Notes: generated from the sequence alone by a model not told the origin. A stretch of DNA of 7,650 bases from Treponema sp. (GCA_031279925.1 JAITHQ010000092.1:1-7650), one strand, 5' to 3'; shown: positions 1 through 6,511, counted from the stretch's first letter. Numbers and translations: made by a program.

Positions 1-261
1 CTGAAAGCGAATAACGACGTTCCCTCTACCCAGACAACGATCAATACGCTTTTGAATGATCCAAACGCGGATCCTATTATGAAAATCTCCGCCTATGAAG
101 CGGCAAATACCGCAGTCCCCCGGGCTTTAACTCCCGGTTATCCTGAATACTCAACTATCATGGATGGGGTATTTGAGGATATCCGGAACGGTTCCAATGT
201 GAAGCAGACATTGGATAAAGCGGTACGGGATATTAACTCGGCGCTTGCCAAATACAAATAG
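1..261 (+). CDS. ABC sugar importer, extracellular solute-binding protein (C-terminal part)
   Basis: This is the last 86 codons of a gene that begins before the window, in frame from base 1 and ending at TAG 259-261. The piece contains the segment AYEAANTAVPRALTPGYPEY and a helical tail ending in ALAKYK. That pattern (a run of A/P residues, then a helix carrying DxxF and a final amphipathic helix) is usual for the C-terminus of family 1 extracellular solute-binding proteins of carbohydrate ABC importers. Such proteins catch a sugar outside the inner membrane and deliver it to the permeases. The two genes downstream are CUT1-type permeases, which strongly supports the call. The signal peptide, lipobox and most of the sugar site lie outside the window, so the sugar cannot be named. 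A TTG at 52 is in frame but internal. Confidence 0.8.
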   Translation: MKANNDVPSTQTTINTLLNDPNADPIMKISAYEAANTAVPRALTPGYPEYSTIMDGVFEDIRNGSNVKQTLDKAVRDINSALAKYK

Positions 262-277
262 ACAAAAAATTTGAAAG

Positions 278-300
278 AACCGGCGGTCATGCCGCCGGTT
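278..300 (+). promoter_or_regulatory. Intercistronic hairpin between binding-protein and permease genes
   Basis: Bases 278-286 (AACCGGCGG) and 292-300 are perfectly complementary over 9 bp, with a TCATG loop. The hairpin begins 17 bases after the binding-protein stop. Only two Ts end the right arm and no T-run follows, so a full intrinsic terminator is unlikely. In many sugar ABC operons a hairpin at this point lets the binding protein be made in excess of the permeases, by mRNA 3'-end protection or partial termination. That role is inferred here; the inverted repeat itself is directly visible. Confidence 0.6.
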
Positions 301-326
301 TGAATGTGGCGCAGAGGGGGGCGAAA

Positions 327-1202
327 GTGAGTCATATTGCCATACAAAAAAAAGCGCATCTCTTGCCTTATTTGCTTATTCTTCCAGCCTTTATGCTCAT
401 CCTTTTTTTTAAGGCTTACCCGATCATTTCTACTTTAATTGAAGGTTTCAGAAACCGGGGAATGTGGACACTTTCGGTGTACAGACGGGTTTTAACAGAT
501 ATTACTTTCTGGAATTCCATGTGGATCACAATTAAGATAAACTTGGTGATGATCCCCTTCCAGGTTTTTCTTGCCTTTATGATGGCTCTCCTGGTGAATG
601 TGAGTGTCCGGGGGATCGGTGTTTTCCGTACCATCTATTACCTTCCGGTTACTATTTCCCTCACGGTCGCCACAATTCTCTGGAACATGATGTTCAGCCC
701 TAACAGCGGGATCATTAACAGTCTTTTAGGGCTGATGCGCATCCCGCCCCAGGGATTCCTCATCTCCAAGAGTCAGGCCCTCTGGAGTATCGTAGCTATC
801 GCTTCCTGGAAAGGGGTAGGTTACTGGATGATGTTCCTTTTGGCAGGGCTGAAAAACATTGACACTTCAATTTATGAATCGGCCCGAATTGACGGGGCGA
901 ACTGGCTGGTCACGATTATTCGGATTACCCTGCCTATGATCAGAAAGGTCCTTCTTTTTGTGCTGGTGGCCAATACCACGGCGAATGTACTGCTCTTTGT
1001 GCCAATGCAGATGGTAACCAATGGGGGGCCTGAGGGAAGTACCAATGTACTGATGTATGAAGCCTACAAATCAGCCTTCCGTTTCGCCGACCGGCCCCGT
1101 TCCGCAGTTATGGTTACAACGCTGTTATTGATGATTATCCTTATCTGCATAGCCCAGTTCAAGCTCCTCAATGAAAAAGACGAATCGGCGCTTAAGGGGT
1201 GA
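327..1202 (+). CDS. CUT1-family sugar ABC transporter permease (MalF/UgpA type)
   Basis: An inner-membrane permease subunit of a binding-protein-dependent carbohydrate importer. From a GTG start at 327 the protein is 291 residues, a normal length for this family. Hydrophobic segments fall near residues 12-35, 67-92, 102-124, 150-175, 205-228 and 262-282. The EAA loop that docks on the ATPase is at about 183-203 (YESARIDGANW followed by RITLP). The TNGGPEGST stretch near 231-239 is typical of MalF/UgpA-like permeases. I prefer GTG 327 because a purine-rich GAGGGGG lies 6-7 bases before it. The TTG at 300 and GTG at 306 are in frame, but they sit on or against the upstream hairpin and have no ribosome site. 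It is followed six bases later by the second permease. Its ATPase is not in the window; CUT1 systems often share one encoded elsewhere. The substrate is unknown. Confidence 0.92.
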   Translation: MSHIAIQKKAHLLPYLLILPAFMLILFFKAYPIISTLIEGFRNRGMWTLSVYRRVLTDITFWNSMWITIKINLVMIPFQVFLAFMMALLVNVSVRGIGVFRTIYYLPVTISLTVATILWNMMFSPNSGIINSLLGLMRIPPQGFLISKSQALWSIVAIASWKGVGYWMMFLLAGLKNIDTSIYESARIDGANWLVTIIRITLPMIRKVLLFVLVANTTANVLLFVPMQMVTNGGPEGSTNVLMYEAYKSAFRFADRPRSAVMVTTLLLMIILICIAQFKLLNEKDESALKG

Positions 1203-1208
1203 CAAGAA

Positions 1209-2051
1209 ATGAAACTGAAATCTCTTGTTAAGACCACGGTTATTTATGCGGTACTTATCATATTAACAATCGTCACTATTTCCCCCCTGCTATGGGGACT
1301 CGCTTCTTCTCTCAGGCCCGATGAGGAGCTTTTTAAGTACATTATGCCCTTTTCCGCAAAAACTTTTATCCCCCAGAAATTGACCTTCTATAGTTATGTC
1401 CGTCTCTTTACGGAATTTAATTTTCTAAGGCCCATTCTTGTTACTCTGGCGGTTACCATAATCACCATATTTTTTGGCTGTATCGTAAACGGAATTGCCG
1501 CATTCTCCTTTGCCACCTTTAATTTTAAATTTAAGAAAGTCATTTATACTATTGTTTTGCTAAGTTTCATGATCCCCTTTGAGGCAATCGCCATGCCCCT
1601 ATACAATGTAGTAAACCAGTTCGGCTGGGTAGATACCCTGCATGGGATCATTATACCCAGTATTGCCGATGGTTTGGTGCTGTTTCTGTTCACCCAGTTT
1701 TTCCGGGATATTCCGGTGAGTCTTATTGAGGCTGCCAGGGTTGATGGAGCAAGCTGGGGCACAGTCTATCTTAAAATTATTGTGCCCTCCTCGGCGCCGG
1801 TATTTGTTACCGCAGGGCTTATGACGTTTATGAACCAGTGGAATTCCTATCTCTGGCCTTTGCTTGTCGCCCGCTCCCGCAATATTCAGCTTATTCAAAT
1901 AGCCATTAGTTCTTTCCGCGGGGAACGGACTACCCTGTGGGCCTGCCTCTATGCCGGTTCGATCATTTCTGCCTTCATCCCCCTTTTCCTGTTCCTGCCT
2001 TTCCAGAAGTACTTTGTGCAGGGAATTATCAGCTCCGGCGTCAAGGGTTAG
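1209..2051 (+). CDS. CUT1-family sugar ABC transporter permease (MalG/UgpE type)
   Basis: The second inner-membrane permease of the same importer, forming a heterodimer with the product of the preceding gene. It has 280 residues, the usual MalG-like length. Membrane segments are near 9-33, 75-102, 110-134, 143-165, 195-215 and 243-265. The EAA loop is at about 174-193 (EAARVDGASW followed by LKIIVP). The end, QKYFVQGIISSGVKG, is the classical MalG-type C-terminal signature. The start at ATG 1209 is supported by AAGGGG at 1194-1199, nine bases upstream, within the end of the preceding gene. The operon appears to end here: a gene-free stretch of more than 550 bases with a new promoter follows. 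The substrate cannot be inferred beyond a sugar or sugar-phosphate-like compound. Confidence 0.93.
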   Translation: MKLKSLVKTTVIYAVLIILTIVTISPLLWGLASSLRPDEELFKYIMPFSAKTFIPQKLTFYSYVRLFTEFNFLRPILVTLAVTIITIFFGCIVNGIAAFSFATFNFKFKKVIYTIVLLSFMIPFEAIAMPLYNVVNQFGWVDTLHGIIIPSIADGLVLFLFTQFFRDIPVSLIEAARVDGASWGTVYLKIIVPSSAPVFVTAGLMTFMNQWNSYLWPLLVARSRNIQLIQIAISSFRGERTTLWACLYAGSIISAFIPLFLFLPFQKYFVQGIISSGVKG

Positions 2052-2448
2052 ATTTCATCGTTACAGTGTTTACGCACCTACCCAATGTGGTCTTCCCGCA
2101 TTTCAAAACAGCCGAAGCTGGTCAGCCAGCGGCGGTAAAGGCAAAAATATTTTCCCGCAGGACAATTCCGCCTGGAACATTCGGGACTCCGGATTCTGCT
2201 TCCCCCGGCGATTACCGGGGCCTTCCAGATTTAATCAACAACCCCGCCCTGCAGGGACTATAGCGGCTTATGTTTTGCGGGTCAAAAAGCTTCCCCGCGC
2301 AAGCGGATTATTGGATATTAGACCCTCCGCACGAATAAAGCTGCAATATTTTAGTTTTTCGGCAAAATATTTAGTAAATTTACAGAAACATCAATTTAAT
2401 TCATTATATTATATAGAGTTACAAAAATACAAAAAATTAAAAAATACC
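2052..2448. other. Gene-free stretch between the two transport operons
   Basis: I see no convincing gene here; open frames that cross it show no recognisable domain. The left part, to about 2340, is GC-rich and holds several small inverted repeats. These are GCTGG/CCAGC at 2117-2130, CCCCGG/CCGGGG at 2203-2220, and the 10-bp palindrome CCCTGCAGGG at 2247-2256. None is followed by a T-run, so none is a clear terminator for the sugar operon. From about 2340 the composition switches abruptly to very AT-rich. The A/T tracts at 2395-2447, just ahead of the -35 box, could act as an UP element for the next operon. Confidence 0.6.
2286..2339 (-). repeat. Left arm of a long-distance imperfect inverted repeat
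   Basis: Read on the minus strand, this 54-nt stretch matches 7440-7494 on the plus strand at about 48 positions with a single one-base gap (aligned by eye). The match includes two uninterrupted 11-base blocks (TTTATTCGTGC and GCTTGCGCGGG). Similarity ends abruptly on both sides. Within it, CCGC-TTGC-GCGG forms a small hairpin. A second hairpin (GGGT with ACCC in the other copy) is kept here with one G-U pair. It could be a dispersed structured repeat or a decayed copy of the 3' end of the kinase gene. Confidence 0.7.
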
Positions 2449-2477
2449 TTGACATCTGATAATTTTTATGCTATTGT
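2449..2477 (+). promoter_or_regulatory. Sigma-70-type promoter for the ECF operon
   Basis: A perfect TTGACA -35 box at 2449-2454 is followed after exactly 17 bases by TATTGT at 2472-2477, which matches the TATAAT consensus at four of six positions, including the key T-A at the start and the final T. An A/T-rich tract lies directly upstream. Transcription would begin near 2484, giving an untranslated leader of about 145 nt before the S-component start codon. Confidence 0.7.
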
Positions 2478-2483
2478 CTAAAT

Positions 2484-2614
2484 TACTATAATTTTATTCT
2501 AAAATTTTTAGTGAAACAGCCGAATGGCTTAAAATTGTAGTGCAAGGTTCAAACATGACCGGATTACCGGTTTTGTATACCGGGATACTTCGTATTTGCG
2601 AAGTAAATTTTTTT
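2484..2614 (+). promoter_or_regulatory. Structured 5' leader, probable riboswitch or attenuator of unknown class
   Basis: Between the promoter and the ribosome site the leader shows a run of hairpins: CTAAA/TTTAG at 2499-2511, AGCC-GAAT-GGCT at 2518-2529, and ACCGG-ATTA-CCGGT at 2558-2571, then the terminator at 2586-2614. Three CCGG cores (2559, 2567, 2580) can pair with one another in different combinations. GTAT at 2575-2578 can pair with ATAC at 2585-2588, which overlaps the left terminator arm and would block it. Mutually exclusive pairings of this kind are what a switch needs. I could not match it to the TPP, FMN, cobalamin, purine, preQ1, THF or glycine classes from memory. A T-box or small-RNA mechanism is not excluded. 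Confidence 0.5.
2586..2614 (+). terminator. Intrinsic terminator in the leader, just upstream of the S-component ribosome site
   Basis: TACTTCG at 2586-2592 pairs perfectly with CGAAGTA at 2599-2605 around a six-base loop. Two As and then seven Ts (2608-2614) follow. The T-run abuts the GGAGGA ribosome-binding site. An intrinsic terminator located after a strong promoter and before the first gene of that operon makes sense as a conditional attenuator. It cannot be the terminator of the sugar operon alone, because the promoter at 2449 lies upstream of it. Confidence 0.7.
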
Positions 2615-2620
2615 GGAGGA
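2615..2620 (+). promoter_or_regulatory. Ribosome-binding site that fixes the S-component start
   Basis: GGAGGA lies seven bases before ATG 2628. An in-frame TTG at 2613 overlaps this site and is therefore not the start. Confidence 0.85.
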
Positions 2621-2627
2621 ACACAAC

Positions 2628-3299
2628 ATGAAATCTACAGTAGCAAAAAGGAAAACCTTTGTTGAGGGTATTAAAGACCAGTTTTCTACGAAAACCCTGG
2701 TACTTATTCCGATCTCGGTGGGTATTAATCTGGTGGGCGGCATGATCGCTTCCAGCTTAAAGCTGCCCCTTTTCCTGGACATGATAGGCACTATTTTATC
2801 CGCGGCTCTTGGGGGGCCCTGGGTGGCCGCGCTGGTAGGATTTCTTACCAATATATTCCTGGCCCTGGTCTCGAATCCTGTTTATTTGCCCTATTCACTG
2901 GTAAGTGTCGGATGCGGTCTGGTCGCAGGGTTTATGATCCGCGGGGGCTTATTCAAAAAATGGTGGGGCATTGTATTAACTTGTATCGCGGTTACGCTGA
3001 TTTCAGTCATCATTTCGTCAACCATTACCGTTCTGGTTTTTGGCGGAGCCACCGGAGCCACCGGCTCTTCCATTTTAACCGCGACTCTGATTGCCGCGAC
3101 TCAAAATATCATAAAGTCGGTAGTGGCATCCTCGTTTATCGAAAACCTTGCGGACCGGGCCATTGCCTTTGTTCTGGCCTACATTATTCTTAAACGTATC
3201 CCCAAACGCTTTTTAAGCCAGTACTCTATCGATTCCATGAGTGAAGACAACATGGATGATGACGAACAAAGCAAGCAAGGGGAAACGGAAAACCAATAA
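2628..3299 (+). CDS. ECF transporter substrate-binding (S) component, unknown substrate
   Basis: A small, very hydrophobic protein of 223 residues from ATG 2628. It has about six membrane segments (roughly 22-44, 47-63, 65-82, 87-105, 112-138, 150-190) and a charged, acidic C-terminal tail (about 203-223). The segment LKLPLFLDMIGTILSAALGG and the following GPWVAALVGFLTN are the small-residue-rich pattern I associate with uncharacterised S components of energy-coupling-factor importers. S components bind a vitamin, nucleobase or similar small molecule in the membrane. They topple when engaged by EcfT and the two ATPases. Those partners are encoded directly downstream, so this looks like a dedicated (group I) ECF system. 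The ligand is not evident: I see no clear BioY, RibU, ThiT, FolT or PanT features. The leader terminator and the downstream enzymes suggest a phosphorylatable ribosyl or sugar compound, which is inference. Confidence 0.75.
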   Translation: MKSTVAKRKTFVEGIKDQFSTKTLVLIPISVGINLVGGMIASSLKLPLFLDMIGTILSAALGGPWVAALVGFLTNIFLALVSNPVYLPYSLVSVGCGLVAGFMIRGGLFKKWWGIVLTCIAVTLISVIISSTITVLVFGGATGATGSSILTATLIAATQNIIKSVVASSFIENLADRAIAFVLAYIILKRIPKRFLSQYSIDSMSEDNMDDDEQSKQGETENQ

Positions 3300-3315
3300 C
3301 CGGGTGGAGACCTAT

Positions 3316-4125
3316 ATGCCGGAAAAACGAACAAGCAAATCCAAAAAAACATCGTCGTATATCCCTATTGATTCGCCGATAGACAGACTCCATCCTATGG
3401 TAAAAATTTATGGCATCCTCTGTTTGGGAATGGGGGGCGCTATTTTTCCTTCATTTTTTCTTACCTATGCGGTAGTGGTCTTTCTTTTTTTTATCGCGGC
3501 AAAGGCAAAACTTTTAAAGCGGTTTGCAAAATTTGTTATAACCTTTGCTATTCCCTTGCTGGTCATGCTGATGTTTATCCAGGGCTTATATAGTCCAAAG
3601 AATGTAACGGTTCTTGCGGATTTTGGTTTTGCCCGGCTGGGATTGGAGGGCGTACTCTATACCATAAAAATTGTAGGAACCCTTTTGGTTTTCCTTGGCG
3701 GTTTTTATTTAATGACCACTACCACTTATCCGGGTAAACTGGTTGCGGCTTTACAGGGCGCGGGAATGCCGCCCCATGCGGGTTACCTTATTTTAGCAAG
3801 CCTTAATGTAGTACCCCAGATTCAGCGCCGGATTTCCATTATTCAGGAAGCCCAAACAGCCCGCGGGGTTGAAATAGACGGCTCGATGGGAGTACGGCTC
3901 AAGGCTTTCCTGCCCATTATTGGACCGGTTGTTATGAGCTCCCTGGTAGACGTTCAGGAACGGGGAATGACTTTGGAGACCAGGGGATTCGGCGCTGCGG
4001 GGGTAAAACCTTCCAGTTACATAGAACTGAAAATTTCCCCTGCGGAAAAAAGGGCAAAGGCAATTATGGTTGTTTTTCTGATTCTTTGTATTGCCGCCGC
4101 CATTATCTGGAAATTGATAGCTTAA
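3316..4125 (+). CDS. ecfT: ECF transporter transmembrane coupling protein EcfT
   Basis: The membrane scaffold that joins the S component to the two ATPases. From ATG 3316 it has 269 residues, the normal EcfT size. Membrane segments lie near 30-62, 70-90, 113-134 and 247-267, and the long cytoplasmic coupling helices fall between about 160 and 235. The two short arginine motifs that insert into the ATPase grooves are visible as AQTARG (179-184) and LETRG (220-224). The second has Thr in place of the usual Ala. GGAG at 3306-3309 sits six bases before ATG 3316. An in-frame GTG at 3241 lies deep inside the S gene and would add an unlikely 25-residue extension. The gene starts 16 bases after the S stop, so the two are co-transcribed. 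Confidence 0.9.
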   Translation: MPEKRTSKSKKTSSYIPIDSPIDRLHPMVKIYGILCLGMGGAIFPSFFLTYAVVVFLFFIAAKAKLLKRFAKFVITFAIPLLVMLMFIQGLYSPKNVTVLADFGFARLGLEGVLYTIKIVGTLLVFLGGFYLMTTTTYPGKLVAALQGAGMPPHAGYLILASLNVVPQIQRRISIIQEAQTARGVEIDGSMGVRLKAFLPIIGPVVMSSLVDVQERGMTLETRGFGAAGVKPSSYIELKISPAEKRAKAIMVVFLILCIAAAIIWKLIA

Positions 4126-4140
4126 ACAGGGGAGCGCCTT

Positions 4141-4992
4141 ATGTCCAAAGTCGTAGAAGTAGAACACTTCAGCTTTAAGTATAACGAAGGAAAAAAGAGA
4201 GTCTTAAATAATATTAATTTTGAGGTTCAGCAGGGGGAATTTCTATGTATCATTGGCCCCAATGGTTCTGGGAAATCTTCCCTTTGTAATGCTCTGGTGG
4301 GGTTAATCCCTTCATATTTCCGGGGACCGGTACGGGGCCGTATCAGGATCATGGACGAAGATACCCAGGAAACCACTGTTGCAAAACTTGCGCGCAAGAT
4401 CGGGCTGGTTTTTCAGAATCCCTTTAACCAGCTTTCCTATACCACCAGTACCGTAGAAGAAGAATTGGCATACGGCCTTACCAACCTGGGGATGGGCCGG
4501 GATGAAATGAAAGAGCGGGTCTTAAACATTGCGAATGTTATTCGGGTAGAACATTTGCTCCATAAAAGCCCCCTGGAATTATCCGGCGGGCAGGTTCAGC
4601 GGGTGGCTATTGGTTCCGCGCTGGTTATGCAGCCCCGGATTTTGGTGCTCGATGAATGTACCACCCAGTTGGACCCCCTGGGCAGCGAAGAAATTTTTGA
4701 TATTGTAAAAAAACTTAACAGCGAAGGTATTACAGTTATCATGGTTGATCATGATATGGAACGTGTAGCCCGCTGCGCGGACAGGATTCTGGTACTGTAT
4801 CAGGGAGCCATTCTGGCCATTGACAGCCCTGCCGCAATTTTTGCCAATCAGGAAATCACTTCAAAAGGGGTAAACATTCCCGATTATTCCCGGTTTAGTT
4901 TGGCTTTATCTGAACAGGGCATGTATTCAGGGCAGCTTATAGCAACTGAAGATGAGGCGGTCCGCATTGGAATGGAGATAGTGGGAAAATGA
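4141..4992 (+). CDS. ecfA1: ECF transporter ATPase 1 (CbiO/EcfA1 type)
   Basis: One of two cytoplasmic ATPases that power the ECF importer; 283 residues, the usual length. Walker A is GPNGSGKSS (39-47), the Q-loop is VFQNPFNQL (Gln 92), the ABC signature is a full LSGGQ (147-151), Walker B is ILVLDE (167-172) with catalytic Glu172, the D-loop is QLDP, and the switch His is His204 in VDHDM. The usual LDEPT reads LDECT here, with Cys for Pro. Residues after about 235 form the C-terminal extension common in EcfA proteins. The start at ATG 4141 has AGGGGAG six bases upstream, just after the EcfT stop. It ends with ATGA shared with the next gene. In the heterodimer its intact signature would face the Walker A of the second ATPase. 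Confidence 0.93.
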   Translation: MSKVVEVEHFSFKYNEGKKRVLNNINFEVQQGEFLCIIGPNGSGKSSLCNALVGLIPSYFRGPVRGRIRIMDEDTQETTVAKLARKIGLVFQNPFNQLSYTTSTVEEELAYGLTNLGMGRDEMKERVLNIANVIRVEHLLHKSPLELSGGQVQRVAIGSALVMQPRILVLDECTTQLDPLGSEEIFDIVKKLNSEGITVIMVDHDMERVARCADRILVLYQGAILAIDSPAAIFANQEITSKGVNIPDYSRFSLALSEQGMYSGQLIATEDEAVRIGMEIVGK

Positions 4993-5798
4993 AAATCGAA
5001 ATCAAAGAACTGCGGCATGTGTATCCTACCGGCGATGAAGCCTTAAAGGGCATCAGCCTGTGTATAGAAGGCGCTACTCCGGTAGCAATTGTCGGGCAAA
5101 ACGGTTCCGGCAAAACCACCCTGGTAAAACATTTTAACCGTATTCTTTCACCCAGCTCTGGAGAAGTGTTGATTAACGGAAAAAAGACTACGGAACAGTC
5201 TACCGCAAAATGGGCTGGAAAAGTAGGTTATGTTTTTCAGAATCCCGATGATCAGCTTTTTTTAAGTACCGTAAAAGACGAATTGGAATTTGGCCCCAGG
5301 CGGCTTGGAAGGGACCCTGGCCGGATCGAAAAATTGCTGCCTCAAGTTGCAGAACTTTGCGGGCTTGAAGATCGCCTGGCCGAACATCCCTTTGACCTGA
5401 CAGCGACAGATAAAAAATTCTGTACCATAGGATCGGTAATGATGATGGAAAGTGACGCCATCATTTTTGATGAGCCAACCTGCGGCCAGGACCTTAACGG
5501 CACCAAGCGCCTGGGCCGTATTGTGGACTATTTGATTTCCCAGGGGAAACTCTGTATCACCATTTCCCATGACATGAAGTTTGTCGCAGATAAATTTAAG
5601 CGGGCGATTGTTTTATGCCAGGGAAAAGTTCTGCTGGATGGAACATCCGCCGAGGTCTTTTCCCAGCCAGATATAATCAAAGCCAGTTTTGTATCGCCTC
5701 CCCCGCTGACCCGACTTGGTCAAGGCATCGGTTTGCCGGAGACTGTTTTTACCGTTGATGAACTCATCGGAGCCATGAAAGGAAAAATAACCGCATGA
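4989..5798 (+). CDS. ecfA2: ECF transporter ATPase 2 with degenerate signature motif
   Basis: The second ABC ATPase of the ECF module, 269 residues, starting in a four-base ATGA overlap with the first. Walker A GQNGSGKTT (36-44), Q-loop VFQNPDDQL (Gln84), Walker B AIIFDEPT (157-164, catalytic Glu162) and switch His194 in SHDM are all intact. The ABC signature is not. Where LSGGQKQR is expected after the PF-L block, the protein reads LTATDKKF (137-144). With the first ATPase this predicts one normal ATP site and one site made of the first protein's Walker A and a defective signature. This is not random decay, because everything around it is preserved. From memory, a subset of CbiO-like proteins shares such a divergent block, but I could not check. 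It ends in another ATGA overlap with the TrpF-like gene. Confidence 0.9.
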   Translation: MKIEIKELRHVYPTGDEALKGISLCIEGATPVAIVGQNGSGKTTLVKHFNRILSPSSGEVLINGKKTTEQSTAKWAGKVGYVFQNPDDQLFLSTVKDELEFGPRRLGRDPGRIEKLLPQVAELCGLEDRLAEHPFDLTATDKKFCTIGSVMMMESDAIIFDEPTCGQDLNGTKRLGRIVDYLISQGKLCITISHDMKFVADKFKRAIVLCQGKVLLDGTSAEVFSQPDIIKASFVSPPPLTRLGQGIGLPETVFTVDELIGAMKGKITA

Positions 5799-6511
5799 AT
5801 AATGTTATTGTGCAAATTTATAGCCTCACAACCGTAGAAGACGCCAGAATGGTTATCGCACTGGGAGCGCATCACATCGGCGTTTCCTACGGAAAAATTG
5901 TACGGACCCCGGCGCAGGTAAGCTGCGAAGAAGCGAAAGAAATCTTCGAGGGAGTTCAGCCCAGAGCGGTAAAAATCGGCCTTACCGTCGCAGAAGACCT
6001 GGACGAAATATCCGAAAACCTCCGCGTTGTCCTTCCCGATGTATTGCACCTCTCCGGCAATATCGAAGCCGTCTCCCCTTCACAGGTGGAAATATTAAAA
6101 AACCGTTTTCCCGGTCTTAAGATCATGCAGGCTATCCCGGTATTGCAGAACGTTCCGGCAAAAGAACAGAAAGCCTTTGAATACATAAAGCAGTACGAAA
6201 AGGCAAGCGATTTTTTTCTTATTGACACCAAAGCGGTTTCCGCAGCGGACATAGGCGCTACCGGGTTAAGCCATGACTGGAATATAGACCGCGCTCTGGT
6301 GGAAAGCACCCGTGTTCCGTGCATAATAGCCGGAGGGCTTAACAGCGAAAATGTGGCGGAGGCAATAGAGACGGCGCGGCCCTATGGAGCGGATTCGTTT
6401 ACCTGGACGAATTACGCGAAGCAGCCAGCCGGGCGCCGTGGGATAAAGGATGCGGAAAAGGTTAAAGCCTTTATCGATGCTGTAAAAAATGCCAATGTCC
6501 CAAACAAATAA
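5795..6511 (+). CDS. TrpF-like (phosphoribosylanthranilate isomerase family) barrel protein
   Basis: A 238-residue beta/alpha-barrel protein of the ribulose-phosphate-binding group, closest in pattern to TrpF. It aligns by motif from the start (VQIYSLTTVEDA against KICGLT-xxDA), through LIDTK (141-145) and GATGLSHDW (154-162), to the phosphate-binding IIAGGLNSENVAEA (177-190) and GIKDAEKVKAFI (216-227). TrpF converts N-(5-phosphoribosyl)anthranilate to its ketose by an Amadori rearrangement, using a Cys in the first strand and an Asp. Here the Asp is kept (Asp144) but the Cys is replaced by Tyr9, and KICG has become QIYS. The HGDE-like segment is replaced by LHLSGN (84-89). Its neighbours are transport and kinase genes, not trp genes. 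I therefore infer a different substrate, probably a phosphorylated riboside or sugar, with either altered chemistry or a binding role. It starts in an ATGA overlap with the second ATPase. Confidence 0.8.
   Translation: MNNVIVQIYSLTTVEDARMVIALGAHHIGVSYGKIVRTPAQVSCEEAKEIFEGVQPRAVKIGLTVAEDLDEISENLRVVLPDVLHLSGNIEAVSPSQVEILKNRFPGLKIMQAIPVLQNVPAKEQKAFEYIKQYEKASDFFLIDTKAVSAADIGATGLSHDWNIDRALVESTRVPCIIAGGLNSENVAEAIETARPYGADSFTWTNYAKQPAGRRGIKDAEKVKAFIDAVKNANVPNK

Noticed and set aside
2203..2220. CCCCGG/CCGGGG hairpin as terminator of the sugar importer operon
   Set aside because: The stem is only 6 bp and no T-run follows; it is noted within the intergenic entry but not called as a terminator.
1937..2263. 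Open frame of 108 codons on the plus strand overlapping the permease end
   Set aside because: It lies mostly within permease coding sequence in another frame, has no ribosome site, and its product has no recognisable feature.
1951..2481. Open frame of 176 codons on the plus strand, running from inside the second permease gene through the intergenic stretch
   Set aside because: It overlaps the permease by about 100 bases and has no ribosome site. Its composition is compositionally patchy (Ser/Pro/Arg-rich, then Lys/Tyr/Asn-rich, following the GC switch), it shows no recognisable domain, and it runs through the promoter.
2541..2562. GGTTCAAAC in the leader resembling a tRNA T-loop
   Set aside because: The flanking bases do not form a 5-bp T-stem and no acceptor, D or anticodon arms can be drawn around it.
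3793..4167. 124-codon minus-strand open frame opposite ecfT
   Set aside because: It is the antisense shadow of a well-supported gene, with no domain and no ribosome site.
5795..6511. Calling this gene authentic trpF of tryptophan biosynthesis
   Set aside because: The catalytic Cys is absent and no trp gene accompanies it; it overlaps transporter and kinase genes instead.
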